A stretch of DNA of 46,608 nt, from assembly GCA_937969505.1 (NCBI GenBank), contig CALBWA010000032.1, forward strand, positions 1-46,608. Reading direction: 5' to 3'. How positions within the stretch are numbered: position 1 is the stretch's first letter; each line of letters opens with the position of its first letter. The position numbers and the translations under genes are program-made. The stretch is from an uncultured Erythrobacter sp. GTDB taxonomy: Bacteria > Pseudomonadota > Alphaproteobacteria > Sphingomonadales > Sphingomonadaceae. The notes under the pieces are model-generated. The model saw nothing but the letters and a program-made list of their open reading frames with translations, was not told the origin of the DNA and made no database searches. Below, piece by piece: positions 24,817-33,670 of this stretch.

Positions 24817-26339
24817 TCGGTCAAATCCCGAAATAAGGCGGTGCGATCAATCTTTCCATTGGGATTGAGCGGCATCGCTTCGCGCCAATGGATCATTTTG
24901 GGCTGCATAAAGTTGGGCAATTCCTTGCTGAGATATTTGCGCAATAGCGGCTCAGTATCGCTATTGTCACCCGAGCTACGTACAACCAAATGCACTGCAT
25001 GACCCAGGCGGTCGTCTGGAATACCCATAGCGACGGCCTCAGCCACCAGATCGCTGGCGATGGCAGCCTCCTCCACTTCCTGAGGGCTGATCCGATTGCC
25101 AGCGCTCTTGATCATCGCATCGCGTCGCCCCACGAAATAGAGCAACCCATTTTCCTCACGCCGCACCCGGTCACCCGACCAGACAGCCATTCCGCCAAAT
25201 TGCGACATGGAAGGTGCCGGCTTGAACCGGGCCGCTGTCCGTTCGGGATCCTGCCAATATCCTTGCGCAACCAGAGGTCCGCAATGCACCAGTTCGCCCT
25301 CTTCACCAGGATTGGCGACTTCACCCTCATCATCAATGACTAGAATCTCAGCGAAGGGAATCGCCTTACCCATTGAAGTTGGGTGCAAATCCACCAGTTC
25401 CGGATCGAGATAGGTCGAGCGAAATGCTTCGGTCAGCCCGTACATCGGGAAAAGCTGCGCGGCAGGAAAGGTAGCGCGCAAATCAGCCACCAGATCGCGA
25501 GTGAGCGCCCCGCCGCTGTTTGTCATACGCTGCATCGATGCAACCGCTTCCTCGGTCCAGTCCAGCTCCATCAACTGCACCCACAAGGGCGGAACCGCTG
25601 CCAGCGTAGTAATCTGATGCTTGGCGCACGCTTTCATCACATCGCGCGGAAACAGGTAATCGAGCGGCACGACACTGCCACCAGCAATCCACGTGCTAAG
25701 CAGTTGATTTTGGCCATAATCAAAGGACAGCGGCAACACGGCCAGGGTTACATCGTCGGCCAGCATATTAAGGTAGCGCGCCACGCTGACCGCACCCAGC
25801 CACAAGTTCGCATGGCTCAGCATCACGCCCTTGGGCCGCCCGGTCGATCCGCTAGTGTACAAGATTGCCGTCAAGTCATCCGGATCATGAGTGGAAGCAG
25901 GCAAGGTTTCACCCAGATCCTTCGCTGCGGCGAGCGCCTCTGCTTCCTCGACAAGTGTACAGTCCATCGGGACATCGCCATTTTCAAGCGAGCCCAGCCT
26001 CGATTTGTTCGCGATCAGCATAAAAGCGCCGCTGTCAGCCAGTATATGGGCAGCCTGAGTGCGTTTGAGCAATGGATTGATCGGTACATGTACAAGTCCC
26101 GCTCGCGCGGCAGCCAGAGGCATCAGGCAAGTCAATTCACCCTTTGCTGCCCAGGTTGCAACTCGGGCGCCATTCTCAGGCATCTGTTGCGCCAGCCAGC
26201 CCGCCAATTGCGCCACGCGCTGGCGTAAATCGCCATGTGAAAGCGAACCAGAGCGCAAGATCAATGCAGGGTCCTGCTCCCGCCCGCATTCAACTATGTG
26301 ATCAAGGGGCTTAGCCTGTGGAACATCGATGTGTGCCAT
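24813..26339 (-). CDS. AMP-forming acyl ligase, exosortase-A-associated type
   Basis: An ANL-superfamily adenylating enzyme of 508 residues from ATG 26339 (MAHIDVPQAK). The ATP-binding P-loop is ILYTSGSTGRPKGVMLSH. Further core motifs are YGLTEAFRST and SGDRVRREENGLLYFVGRRD, and the C-terminal catalytic lysine is in NPNGKIDRTAL. Such enzymes activate a carboxylic acid as the acyl-AMP and load it on CoA or a carrier protein. It is coupled to the PLP decarboxylase and divergent from an acyl carrier protein gene, which suggests that the carrier is its acceptor. Another ATG at 26369 is in frame; neither has a convincing ribosome binding site. Confidence 0.87.
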   Translation of the reverse strand: MAHIDVPQAKPLDHIVECGREQDPALILRSGSLSHGDLRQRVAQLAGWLAQQMPENGARVATWAAKGELTCLMPLAAARAGLVHVPINPLLKRTQAAHILADSGAFMLIANKSRLGSLENGDVPMDCTLVEEAEALAAAKDLGETLPASTHDPDDLTAILYTSGSTGRPKGVMLSHANLWLGAVSVARYLNMLADDVTLAVLPLSFDYGQNQLLSTWIAGGSVVPLDYLFPRDVMKACAKHQITTLAAVPPLWVQLMELDWTEEAVASMQRMTNSGGALTRDLVADLRATFPAAQLFPMYGLTEAFRSTYLDPELVDLHPTSMGKAIPFAEILVIDDEGEVANPGEEGELVHCGPLVAQGYWQDPERTAARFKPAPSMSQFGGMAVWSGDRVRREENGLLYFVGRRDAMIKSAGNRISPQEVEEAAIASDLVAEAVAMGIPDDRLGHAVHLVVRSSGDNSDTEPLLRKYLSKELPNFMQPKMIHWREAMPLNPNGKIDRTALFRDLTE

Positions 26340-26541
26340 AATTCGGTCTGGCCAGCCCTTCCCTTTCATCTGTGCAAGCAAAGGCTCGCACCGACTTGAA
26401 CATCTATGCCAGCGCGTTTTGTGCGACACCACCCCATTATAGCGTAACAGATAGCTTTGTTATGATTGAAACGCTCAACTTGCCTCTCGCTGCCCAGAAA
26501 GCTAAGGCGAGCGCCCGATACCGCGAGGGGAGAGCTCGTTC

Positions 26542-26859
26542 ATGTCTGGTCCGACAGTTGTTAAGAATAGCGATTCTGCGTCCCCCCTCGGGATGAGCCG
26601 CGCTGCAATCGACACTCATCTAAAGCAGATCCTGTGTGATGTACTCGGCCTCGATCCCGATGATGTTGAGCAATATGACGGGGACACAGGGCTGTTTGGC
26701 CATGTCCCCGAGCTAGATTCCATGGCTGTCGCCGGATTGCTGACCGAGATGGAAGACCGGCTCGATATCATAATCGAAGATGATGATGTAGATGGCGAAA
26801 TGTTGGAAACTTACGGTGGCCTCCTGGCCTTTGCGGAATCCAAGATTATTGTTGGGTAG
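26542..26859 (+). CDS. Acyl carrier protein of the exosortase-associated trio
   Basis: A 105-residue carrier protein. The phosphopantetheine attachment serine is S60 in the motif ELDSMAVAGLL. The fold is acidic, with the pattern of a four-helix ACP (ILCDVLGLDPDDV, then LLTEMEDRLDIIIEDDDV). It is longer than the fatty-acid AcpP at the N-terminus and is divergent from the acyl ligase gene across about 200 bp, so it is not the housekeeping ACP. The start has GGGGAG about eight bases upstream. With the ligase and the PLP decarboxylase it matches the three-gene set found near exosortase A in PEP-CTERM organisms. No exosortase gene is in this window. Confidence 0.87.
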   Translation: MSGPTVVKNSDSASPLGMSRAAIDTHLKQILCDVLGLDPDDVEQYDGDTGLFGHVPELDSMAVAGLLTEMEDRLDIIIEDDDVDGEMLETYGGLLAFAESKIIVG

Positions 26860-26866
26860 CAGAATC

Positions 26867-28147
26867 TTACCCGTCGCGGGTAAAGTAACTTGTCAATTCC
26901 ACATGGGTTGACCAACGGAATTGTCCCACCGGCCTCAACTTCTCCAGGGAAAAACCACTTTCCACCAGTTTCTTGGCATCCTTTGCCCAACTTGACGGAT
27001 TGCAGCTGACATAGACCACGCGGCCGACGCTGCTGTTTGTAATCTGTTCAATCTGATCGCGCGCACCAGCTCTGGGCGGATCAAGCAGTACTGCTTCAAA
27101 CCGGCTCAATTCGTCTGGCTGCAACGGGTTACGGAAAAGATCGCGATGCAGCGCATGGACGGGCAATTGCCGTGCGTTGGCCGCTGCTTGGCAGGCGAGA
27201 TAAGCGTCACGGGCAGCTTCAGCTGCCAAAACTTTAATTTGACTGCCCGTAGCCCGGGTTTTCTGCCCCGCTAATGCGAAGGCAAATGTGCCAAGTCCGG
27301 AAAACAGATCGGCAATCGTCCCGGCATCGCCAATCCAGTCGCTTGCATCGGCTAGCATTTGCCGCTCAGCGTCTGCAGTCGCCTGCAGGAAGGCACCGCT
27401 GGGAAAAGATACAGGGACGTGGGAGAGCGTTTGCGTCACAGGTTCGGGCTCGAACAGTGTTTCCGGGCCGTACCCTTGATCGATCGACAATCTGGCCAGG
27501 CCATTGGCTTGCGCAAACTCAAGCGCCGACTCTGTGCCTCGCAGCCCGTCCAGCGCCAGATGACTGAGGCTGCAATCGATCTCCTGATCGCTAAGTGACA
27601 GGCCGATATCGACCATTTGGGGCTTTTCAGAACGTTTAGGGCCCGATCGCTTCCGGACCTTTTTGGCATTACCCTGCCCCGACTGTTGCCCGATGAATTT
27701 ACGCAAGGGAGCAATTAATTGGATCAGTTCGGGCCGTAATATCGGGCATTCGCGCAGATCAATGAGTTTATGTGATCCGCGCTGCTTAAAGCCGATCGTA
27801 CAGTTTCCCCGACTGGCCAATGCATGCAGGGTTGCCCGTCTGCGCGTGTGCGCTGGTGAGATATGGGTCGCCAGCAACTCGCCAATGGCAATCCCCTGCC
27901 CCTCGGCAGCGTTGCTGACCCGCTCGGTTATGAATTGCGCCAGAGCATGGTCATCGAGATGCTGCAACTCGCAACCGCCACACGTTCCAAAATGACGGCA
28001 CGGCGGTTCGGCGTGATGGGGGCCATGTTGCAAAGTGCCACCATCCAAAGCGACGTCACCTGGTGCTGCGCCAGCGATATGCCGGCCATCAGCCGTGACG
28101 CCATCACCACGTGCCGCAACCCGAATGATGGTGTTGGGATCATTCAT
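26867..28147 (-). CDS. RumA/RlmD-type RNA m5U methyltransferase
   Basis: A 426-residue class I SAM-dependent RNA uracil-C5 methyltransferase of the RlmD/RumA group, which modifies 23S rRNA. Iron-sulphur cysteines are C50, C56 and C59 in CRHFGTCGGCELQHL, with a fourth in RECPILRP. The SAM site is IADLFSGLGTFAFALAG, DPPRAGAR is the substrate-aspartate motif, and YVSCNPSSWAKD holds the catalytic cysteine. I start at ATG 28147 (MNDPNTIIRV), which overlaps the stop of the upstream gene (ATGA, 28144-28147). A Lys/Arg-rich loop (KKVRKRSGPKRSEKP) interrupts the middle. The exact target base (U1939 or U747) cannot be read from sequence. Confidence 0.9.
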   Translation of the reverse strand: MNDPNTIIRVAARGDGVTADGRHIAGAAPGDVALDGGTLQHGPHHAEPPCRHFGTCGGCELQHLDDHALAQFITERVSNAAEGQGIAIGELLATHISPAHTRRRATLHALASRGNCTIGFKQRGSHKLIDLRECPILRPELIQLIAPLRKFIGQQSGQGNAKKVRKRSGPKRSEKPQMVDIGLSLSDQEIDCSLSHLALDGLRGTESALEFAQANGLARLSIDQGYGPETLFEPEPVTQTLSHVPVSFPSGAFLQATADAERQMLADASDWIGDAGTIADLFSGLGTFAFALAGQKTRATGSQIKVLAAEAARDAYLACQAAANARQLPVHALHRDLFRNPLQPDELSRFEAVLLDPPRAGARDQIEQITNSSVGRVVYVSCNPSSWAKDAKKLVESGFSLEKLRPVGQFRWSTHVELTSYFTRDG

Positions 28148-29544
28148 GGGAAAATCGCCTGCGACAGTGCGTTTGACGTCATTGCGGCCAGACCATCTGC
28201 AGTGAAGGCAGGGCTGCACAGCTGCGCTGCCTTGCCATGCAACCAGACTGCCTGACAGGCGGCCTCAAAAGGCTGCACCCCCGTCGCCATCCGGCTTGCC
28301 GCAATACCGGCCAATACATCCCCACTGCCCGCTACCGAAAGCCAGGGCGTTGCCGGCCGGGCCAGCGCCAATTGTCCATCCGGCGCTGCAATTACAGTGT
28401 CAGGACCTTTAGCCAAAACCACCATTCCGCTAGCCTTGGCCAGCGCCTGCGCCTTGGCCTGACGGCCTGAGGCAACTATCCCGAAAGTGCGGCACAAAGC
28501 ATCAAGCTCGCCATCATGCGGCGTCGCAAGCCGAGGGGTGTTATTTGCAATCATTTGCGGTGCCAGCAGTTGCAAGGCGTCAGCATCCAGAACGCACGGC
28601 TTTCCGGTTTTCGAGACTGCATTTAGGCGCTCCAAAGCATCTTCATCGCGTCCAAGGCCAGGACCGACCAAAAGAGCATTGATGCGCTGATCCGTCAGCT
28701 CGCTGGACAGATCGGCATCGGAAACCACCAGGCCAGCAGGCTTGGTGAAGCCAGCCGCACGGTCAGAGAGTAGTTTCACATAGCCTGCGCCCGATCTCAT
28801 CGCTGCCTTTGCCGACAGGATCGAGGCCCCGGGCATCACACCGCCAACCACGGCACAAAGCCCACGGGTGTATTTGTGCGCGTCGGCTGGTTGATCGGGA
28901 ATCCGGGGCTGTTCTATCAGCCGGGCGGCTTCGGGCACTGGAGCTATGCCCATTGGCACGAGCTGTTGCACACCCATCATTGTTCGGGCGGGCAACCTCC
29001 AATGGGCAAATTTCCACGCACCCAAGGCCAAAGTCAGATCGCAGGGCGGCAGTCGATCATTGAGCAGCGCCCCGCTGTCGCTTTCAACCCCGGAGGGCAT
29101 GTCGACTGCGATGGTAAAGCTATGTCGCTCGGACAGATCAAGCAGCATGACCACCAGTTCTGCGCTCAAGGGACGCGACAAGCCTGAACCGAAAAGACAG
29201 TCTACGAGCACCTCTCCGCAGGCGTCAGATCCAGAAGTCAGGACGGTGCCCTTGTATAGCTCGCACGCTGCCTTGGCAGTGGCAGTTGTTGGAGCCATCG
29301 GTGCAACCACCTGCACCTCCAGCCCACGCTCCTGCAAAACGCGTGCTATGACATAGCCATCGCCGCCATTATTCCCTGGGCCGCACAACACAGTGACCGG
29401 GCGGCCAGCAGCAATCCGCCAGACCCATTCAGCCGCGCCTGTGCCGGCGATATCCATCAGCTCACCCTCACCAATGCCGCGATCAAACAGTGCCTGTTCG
29501 CCCGCTTTCATCTGAGCAACAGTGAGAACCTGGCTATCGTCCAT
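28144..29544 (-). CDS. nnr: Bifunctional NAD(P)HX epimerase/dehydratase
   Basis: A repair enzyme for hydrated NADH and NADPH. The N-terminal YjeF domain (about residues 5-205) is the epimerase, with VLCGPGNNGGDGYVIARVL. The C-terminal domain (about 220-460) is the ADP- or ATP-dependent dehydratase of the ribokinase-like fold, with PGASILSAKAAMRSGAGYVKL and the signature AGSGDVLAGIAASRM. I start at ATG 29544 (MDDSQVLTVAQMK), giving 466 residues; an ATG at 29577 (MRDVQQIG) is also in frame, and neither has a strong ribosome binding site. The stop overlaps the following methyltransferase start. Confidence 0.9.
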   Translation of the reverse strand: MDDSQVLTVAQMKAGEQALFDRGIGEGELMDIAGTGAAEWVWRIAAGRPVTVLCGPGNNGGDGYVIARVLQERGLEVQVVAPMAPTTATAKAACELYKGTVLTSGSDACGEVLVDCLFGSGLSRPLSAELVVMLLDLSERHSFTIAVDMPSGVESDSGALLNDRLPPCDLTLALGAWKFAHWRLPARTMMGVQQLVPMGIAPVPEAARLIEQPRIPDQPADAHKYTRGLCAVVGGVMPGASILSAKAAMRSGAGYVKLLSDRAAGFTKPAGLVVSDADLSSELTDQRINALLVGPGLGRDEDALERLNAVSKTGKPCVLDADALQLLAPQMIANNTPRLATPHDGELDALCRTFGIVASGRQAKAQALAKASGMVVLAKGPDTVIAAPDGQLALARPATPWLSVAGSGDVLAGIAASRMATGVQPFEAACQAVWLHGKAAQLCSPAFTADGLAAMTSNALSQAIFP

Positions 29545-29621
29545 AAACGGGTCGCCAATCTGCTGGACATCTCGCATTTGAACGCGAGGTCTCGCTTTTG
29601 GCCCCCTTGGTCTCTGGACCG

Positions 29622-31343
29622 TCAGATGTCGGCATAAACATGGGTTTCAGAGCTCGCACCAGGATGGGTCAATGCCCCCTTGCTGGCTGGGCCAACATTC
29701 TGGGCAAAGCGCCACAAGGCACCTGACTGGTAGTCATTTGTGCGCGGTTTCCACCTGGCTTTGCGTTCTGCCAAAACATCATCGCTGACATCCAGATCGA
29801 TGGTTCCGGCAACCGCATCAATCGCGATGGTATCGCCATCCTCGACCAGCCCGATTGGACCGCCTTCTGCAGCCTCCGGACCTACGTGGCCAATGCAAAA
29901 CCCTCGAGTCGCACCAGAGAAACGCCCGTCGGTGATCAGGGCAACCTTTTCGCCCATTCCCTGCCCGTACAAGGCCGCTGTCGTCGACAGCATCTCGCGC
30001 ATGCCGGGACCACCCTTGGGCCCTTCATAACGGATGATAATTACGCAACCCTCTGCAATATCACGTTTTTCTACAGCAGCAAAAGCATCTTCTTCGCAAT
30101 CGAACACGCGAGCAGGCCCGGTGAATTGCAGACGGTCCATCCCCGCAACTTTGACGATGGCACCATCAGGTGCGAGCGAACCCTTCAAACCCACAACACC
30201 CCCGGTCGGCGTGATAGGATTGCTGACTTCGTAGAACACCTTCTGATCCGGGTTCCAGGTGATCTCCTCAAGATTCTCACCCAAGGTCTTTCCTGTCACC
30301 GTCATCGGATTGGGATCAAGGAAACCGCCGTCGAGCAGCGTTTTCATGCCCATATAAACCCCGCCCGCTTCGTGCATATCCTTGGCGACGTATTTTCCGC
30401 CCGGCTTGAGATCGGCAATATAGGGCGTCGATTTGAAAATCTCGGCAACATCAAACAGGTCAAATTCAATGCCGCACTCGCTTGCCATGGCGGGCAGGTG
30501 CAGTGCCGCATTGGTTGAACCACCGGTCGCCGCGACAACGCGTGCGGCATTTTCGAAAGCTTCGCGCGTACAGATATCGCGAGGGCGCAGATTAAGCGCC
30601 AGAAGCTCCATCACCTGCTTGCCGGCGGCAATTGCGATTTCCTCGCGCGATTTGTAAGGAGCCGGGGACATATTGCTGTTTGGCAAGGATAAACCAATCG
30701 CCTCACCAACACACGCCATGGTGTTCGCCGTGAACTGACCACCGCAAGCACCGTGTCCGGGGCAGGCCACTTTTTCCAGTTCGATCAGTTCCTGTAGCGG
30801 GCAATTGCCAGCGGCATGCTGGCCAACGGCTTCAAACACATCGACAACGGTAACATCCTCGCCGCGATAGGTGCCAGGCAGGATCGAGCCACCATAGACA
30901 AAGATCGATGGGACGTTGAGCCGCAGCATGGACATCATCATACCGGGCAAGCTTTTGTCGCATCCGGCAAATCCGACCAAAGCATCGTAACAGTGCCCGC
31001 GCACGGACACTTCGACGGAGTCGGCGATAATCTCGCGACTGATGAGCGAACTCTTCATGCCTTGATGGCCCATGGCAATGCCATCGGTAACTGTGATTGT
31101 ATTGAACCGCCGCGGGGTTCCGCCATTGGCAATCACCCCTTCGCGACAAAGATTGGCCTGCGGATCAAGGGTCGTATTGCAAGGCGCGCTGTCATTGCCT
31201 GCCGACGCAATGGCAACGAAGGGTCGATTGATCTCTTCTTCGGTCATGCCCATGGCATAATAGTATGACCGGTGGGGTGCGCGCTCAGGGCCGACCGAAA
31301 CGTGGCGGCTGGGCAATTTGGTTTTGTCGAAACGCTTGGACAT
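29622..31343 (-). CDS. ilvD: Dihydroxy-acid dehydratase
   Basis: The iron-sulphur enzyme of branched-chain amino acid synthesis that converts 2,3-dihydroxy-isovalerate and -methylvalerate to the 2-oxo acids. It has 573 residues from ATG 31343 ([10 protein letters not shown]). Cluster and active-site features are [11 protein letters not shown], the signature [10 protein letters not shown] and [18 protein letters not shown]. The C-terminal half has [20 protein letters not shown]. An upstream ATG at 31355 adds only MGNI and lacks a ribosome binding site. The gene is in a minus-strand run behind ispE and the N-formylglutamate amidohydrolase gene; there is no ilvBNC neighbour here. Confidence 0.97.
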   Translation of the reverse strand: MSKRFDKTKLPSRHVSVGPERAPHRSYYYAMGMTEEEINRPFVAIASAGNDSAPCNTTLDPQANLCREGVIANGGTPRRFNTITVTDGIAMGHQGMKSSLISREIIADSVEVSVRGHCYDALVGFAGCDKSLPGMMMSMLRLNVPSIFVYGGSILPGTYRGEDVTVVDVFEAVGQHAAGNCPLQELIELEKVACPGHGACGGQFTANTMACVGEAIGLSLPNSNMSPAPYKSREEIAIAAGKQVMELLALNLRPRDICTREAFENAARVVAATGGSTNAALHLPAMASECGIEFDLFDVAEIFKSTPYIADLKPGGKYVAKDMHEAGGVYMGMKTLLDGGFLDPNPMTVTGKTLGENLEEITWNPDQKVFYEVSNPITPTGGVVGLKGSLAPDGAIVKVAGMDRLQFTGPARVFDCEEDAFAAVEKRDIAEGCVIIIRYEGPKGGPGMREMLSTTAALYGQGMGEKVALITDGRFSGATRGFCIGHVGPEAAEGGPIGLVEDGDTIAIDAVAGTIDLDVSDDVLAERKARWKPRTNDYQSGALWRFAQNVGPASKGALTHPGASSETHVYADI

Positions 31344-31385
31344 AATGTTTCCCATCGAAGGCAGTAATTGAAACGCGCACTGCCT

Positions 31386-32111
31386 TTACTGCAGCGCCAA
31401 CGCAACCCCGTTCGCCACATCGGCGACCAAACCGGCCCAGCGCGACTGGTCTGCCCGGTTTGAAATCAGGTCCTGACGAAGCTCAAGCGCAAGATAGGGG
31501 CGACCATGCGCCTCGGCATGGCGGTTCATGGTCGCATTCAATTGTTTGCCCGAATATGGCTCATTCTCGCCCACGACCAGCCCATGATCGGCAAACAGGC
31601 GTATCGCATGGCGAGCAGCCCGGTCATCCTGATTGTAGAGCAGAGCCACTTCCCAAGGGCGCGGATCGTCGCTGGTCGCCAGCTTTGGTGTAAAACTGTG
31701 CAATGAAACGATCAGCGAAGGATTGGCGTCTTTCAGCCATGTGCCGAGCGCGGTGTGATAAGGCCGGTGAAACCTTTCCAGCCTTGCTTCAACATTGGCC
31801 CCGATGTTGCCGGGAACGACGTGCCCGTCGCTCGACTGGGGAACCACGGCCGGATTATCTTCCTCTCGGTGGAGATCACACACAAGACGGCTGACCGTGG
31901 CAAGATGCGCTGCAATGCCGTGGCGATGGGCCATGCGTTCGGCAACGCCTTCGACGCCAATATCTATTGCAATATGTTCGTCGAGCAATTCGGTCGCGAT
32001 ACCCAATTCAATATCAGCAGGAACATGATTGGACGCATGATCGGCAACGCACACAATACCTCTATGGCCAGGCTCGCCGATACGGCGGTAGGGGAGCTCC
32101 TCATGGATCAT
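31386..32111 (-). CDS. N-formylglutamate amidohydrolase family protein
   Basis: A 241-residue zinc-dependent hydrolase of the N-formylglutamate amidohydrolase (HutG-like) family, which releases formate from N-formylglutamate in one route of histidine breakdown. Likely metal- and substrate-binding blocks are VCVADHASNHVP, DIGVEGVAERMA, LVCDLHREEDNPA and SLHSFTPKL. No other hut gene is present, so the physiological substrate may be a different N-formyl amino acid. It lies 12 bp after the ispE stop and 42 bp before ilvD on the same strand, so it is probably part of a housekeeping operon. Confidence 0.88.
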   Translation of the reverse strand: MIHEELPYRRIGEPGHRGIVCVADHASNHVPADIELGIATELLDEHIAIDIGVEGVAERMAHRHGIAAHLATVSRLVCDLHREEDNPAVVPQSSDGHVVPGNIGANVEARLERFHRPYHTALGTWLKDANPSLIVSLHSFTPKLATSDDPRPWEVALLYNQDDRAARHAIRLFADHGLVVGENEPYSGKQLNATMNRHAEAHGRPYLALELRQDLISNRADQSRWAGLVADVANGVALALQ

Positions 32112-32123
32112 TTCCGAGCCACT

Positions 32124-32930
32124 CTAGCGCAATCGGCCGGACATTTGCCAATAACCGGGATATGCCTGCGCAATGCGATCCGCAGCGGCATCGCGCTCAT
32201 CCGAATTTTCGTATAGCGCAAAGCAGGTCGCGCCGGAGCCGGACATTCGCGCCATCCACGGATCAGTTGCCTCAAGCGCAGCAAGCAGTGCACCAATTGG
32301 CGGGCAAAGCGATATTGCAGGGTCGGCAAGATCGTTGCGCCCGTTGAGCGCAATGTCGCGGGCGGAACCTTGCGGCAAGGCGCCCCGATCCTGCCCATCC
32401 CAAGCCTTGAACACAGGTCCGGTAAGCAGTGGGATACGCGGATTGACGAGCAGAACCGACATTCCGGCCATATCGTTGTCGATTGTCTCGAGGTCCGTCC
32501 CCGTTCCGCGCCCGACCACTGTTTCACTACGAACACAGCACGGCACATCAGCACCCAGCTTGGCAGCTCTCTTAGGCCAGTCTTCCGGCAAGCCATGCAT
32601 CTGTTCAATGATGCGGAACACTGCGCCTGCATCTGCGGACCCGCCGCCCAAACCCGCGGCCACTGGCAGATTTTTCTCCAAATCTATCGCGATACCACCC
32701 TTGCGAGGGATTTGCGCGAGGGCGCGGGCGACCAGATTGTCGAGGGGATTGTCGATCCCGACAGCGAATTCCCCGACAGTGGTGACGGTATCGCGTTCGG
32801 CAGACCTGACGCTCAAAACATCGCCTGCATCGACGAAGGCGAATAGTGTCTCAAGCTCGTGATAGCCATCATTACGGCGCGCGCGCACATGAAGCGCGAG
32901 ATTGATCTTGGCGTAGGCAGTTTCCATCAT
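32124..32930 (-). CDS. ispE: 4-diphosphocytidyl-2-C-methyl-D-erythritol kinase
   Basis: A GHMP-family kinase of the methylerythritol phosphate pathway to isoprenoids; it phosphorylates CDP-methylerythritol. From ATG 32930 (MMETAYAKINLAL) it has 268 residues. The signature AYAKINLALHV binds substrate; NLPVAAGLGGGSADAGAV is the GHMP ATP-binding motif. The longer frame (MPLWAASVT...) is upstream of the AKINL start and has no support. It is the first gene of the minus-strand run that continues with the amidohydrolase, ilvD, nnr and the RNA methyltransferase. Confidence 0.95.
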   Translation of the reverse strand: MMETAYAKINLALHVRARRNDGYHELETLFAFVDAGDVLSVRSAERDTVTTVGEFAVGIDNPLDNLVARALAQIPRKGGIAIDLEKNLPVAAGLGGGSADAGAVFRIIEQMHGLPEDWPKRAAKLGADVPCCVRSETVVGRGTGTDLETIDNDMAGMSVLLVNPRIPLLTGPVFKAWDGQDRGALPQGSARDIALNGRNDLADPAISLCPPIGALLAALEATDPWMARMSGSGATCFALYENSDERDAAADRIAQAYPGYWQMSGRLR

Positions 32931-33017
32931 GGTCACGCTGGCAGCCCATAACGGCAAAAATGCAGCCTGTCTCGCTCGTGATTGTCTTATCCGCCCAGTG
33001 CAAAGCCGCGTGTTAAA

Positions 33018-33050
33018 GGGCCGGCACCCGTTGAGCCCGAATACCGGCCC
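33018..33050 (-). terminator. Probable terminator of the fasciclin lipoprotein gene
   Basis: On the minus strand, GGGCCGG (33050-33044) pairs with CCGGCCC (33024-33018) around a 19-base loop and is followed by TTTAACA. It begins 21 bases after the stop codon. The T run is short, so termination may be partial. Confidence 0.5.
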
Positions 33051-33071
33051 GCGCGACGAACGGGTGGCCGC

Positions 33072-33659
33072 TTATTCAGGTGTACTGGGCGACAGATCCA
33101 GCGATGAGACATCAAGCAAAACAGTATCGATAGTCAGAACTGCCCCATTGCTGGCAACAACAGTTTCTCCGGTCAGATTGGCGCTTGCACCGGCACCATT
33201 GGTAACAGTGATAATGTCACCGTCCATGGCAAAGGTCAGTTCGCTATTGCCGAAACTTGTCATGGTGACCGGGCCGCCATTGTCCGTGATTGCCTGACTG
33301 ATCGCGTCCGGCGTCAGAGCACCCGGGACCATGTGCTCGCGTAGAGCGGCAGCAACGATCGCACCATATCCCTCATCAGCGAGCAGGGTTTCACCTGTGG
33401 CACCCAAACTGCCAAACGCATCGTCGGTGGGAGCAAGGACAGTATAATTCGCCTCACCTTCCAGAACACCGTTGAGCCCGGTGCTCTCGAACGCACTCGC
33501 AACTGTTGATACCGAACCAATGTCGGAAAGCACGTCTGCCATGGTGTCGCCAGTACGATCTTCCACGCCGGGATTTTCGGCCTCAATCTCGCTCCCGCAG
33601 GCAGTAAGCGTGAGTGCCAGTGCTGCGGCCATAGCCGTGTTTGCAATAAATCGTTTCAC
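33072..33659 (-). CDS. Fasciclin-domain lipoprotein
   Basis: A 195-residue exported lipoprotein with one fasciclin (FAS1) domain, an adhesion-type fold. The signal peptide ends in LTAC (Cys at residue 21, reading from the GTG start as M/VKRFIANTA...). The FAS1 boxes are visible as NYTVLAPTDDAFGSL and LREHMVPGAL, and the H2-type end VVASNGAVLTIDTVLL. I start at GTG 33659 because GAGGAG lies seven bases upstream; the frame also opens at a TTG at 33674. It is 11 bp after the stop of the Gly/Asn-rich protein and is almost certainly co-transcribed with it. It may mediate cell-surface adhesion, but this is inference from the domain. Confidence 0.87.
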   Translation of the reverse strand: MKRFIANTAMAAALALTLTACGSEIEAENPGVEDRTGDTMADVLSDIGSVSTVASAFESTGLNGVLEGEANYTVLAPTDDAFGSLGATGETLLADEGYGAIVAAALREHMVPGALTPDAISQAITDNGGPVTMTSFGNSELTFAMDGDIITVTNGAGASANLTGETVVASNGAVLTIDTVLLDVSSLDLSPSTPE

Positions 33660-33670
33660 GTCAGGACTCC

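Noticed and set aside
26867..26883. Seven-pair hairpin TTACCCG-TCG-CGGGTAA at the end of two convergent genes
   Set aside because: No T run on either side and it lies in the last codons of the methyltransferase gene, so I do not call it a terminator.
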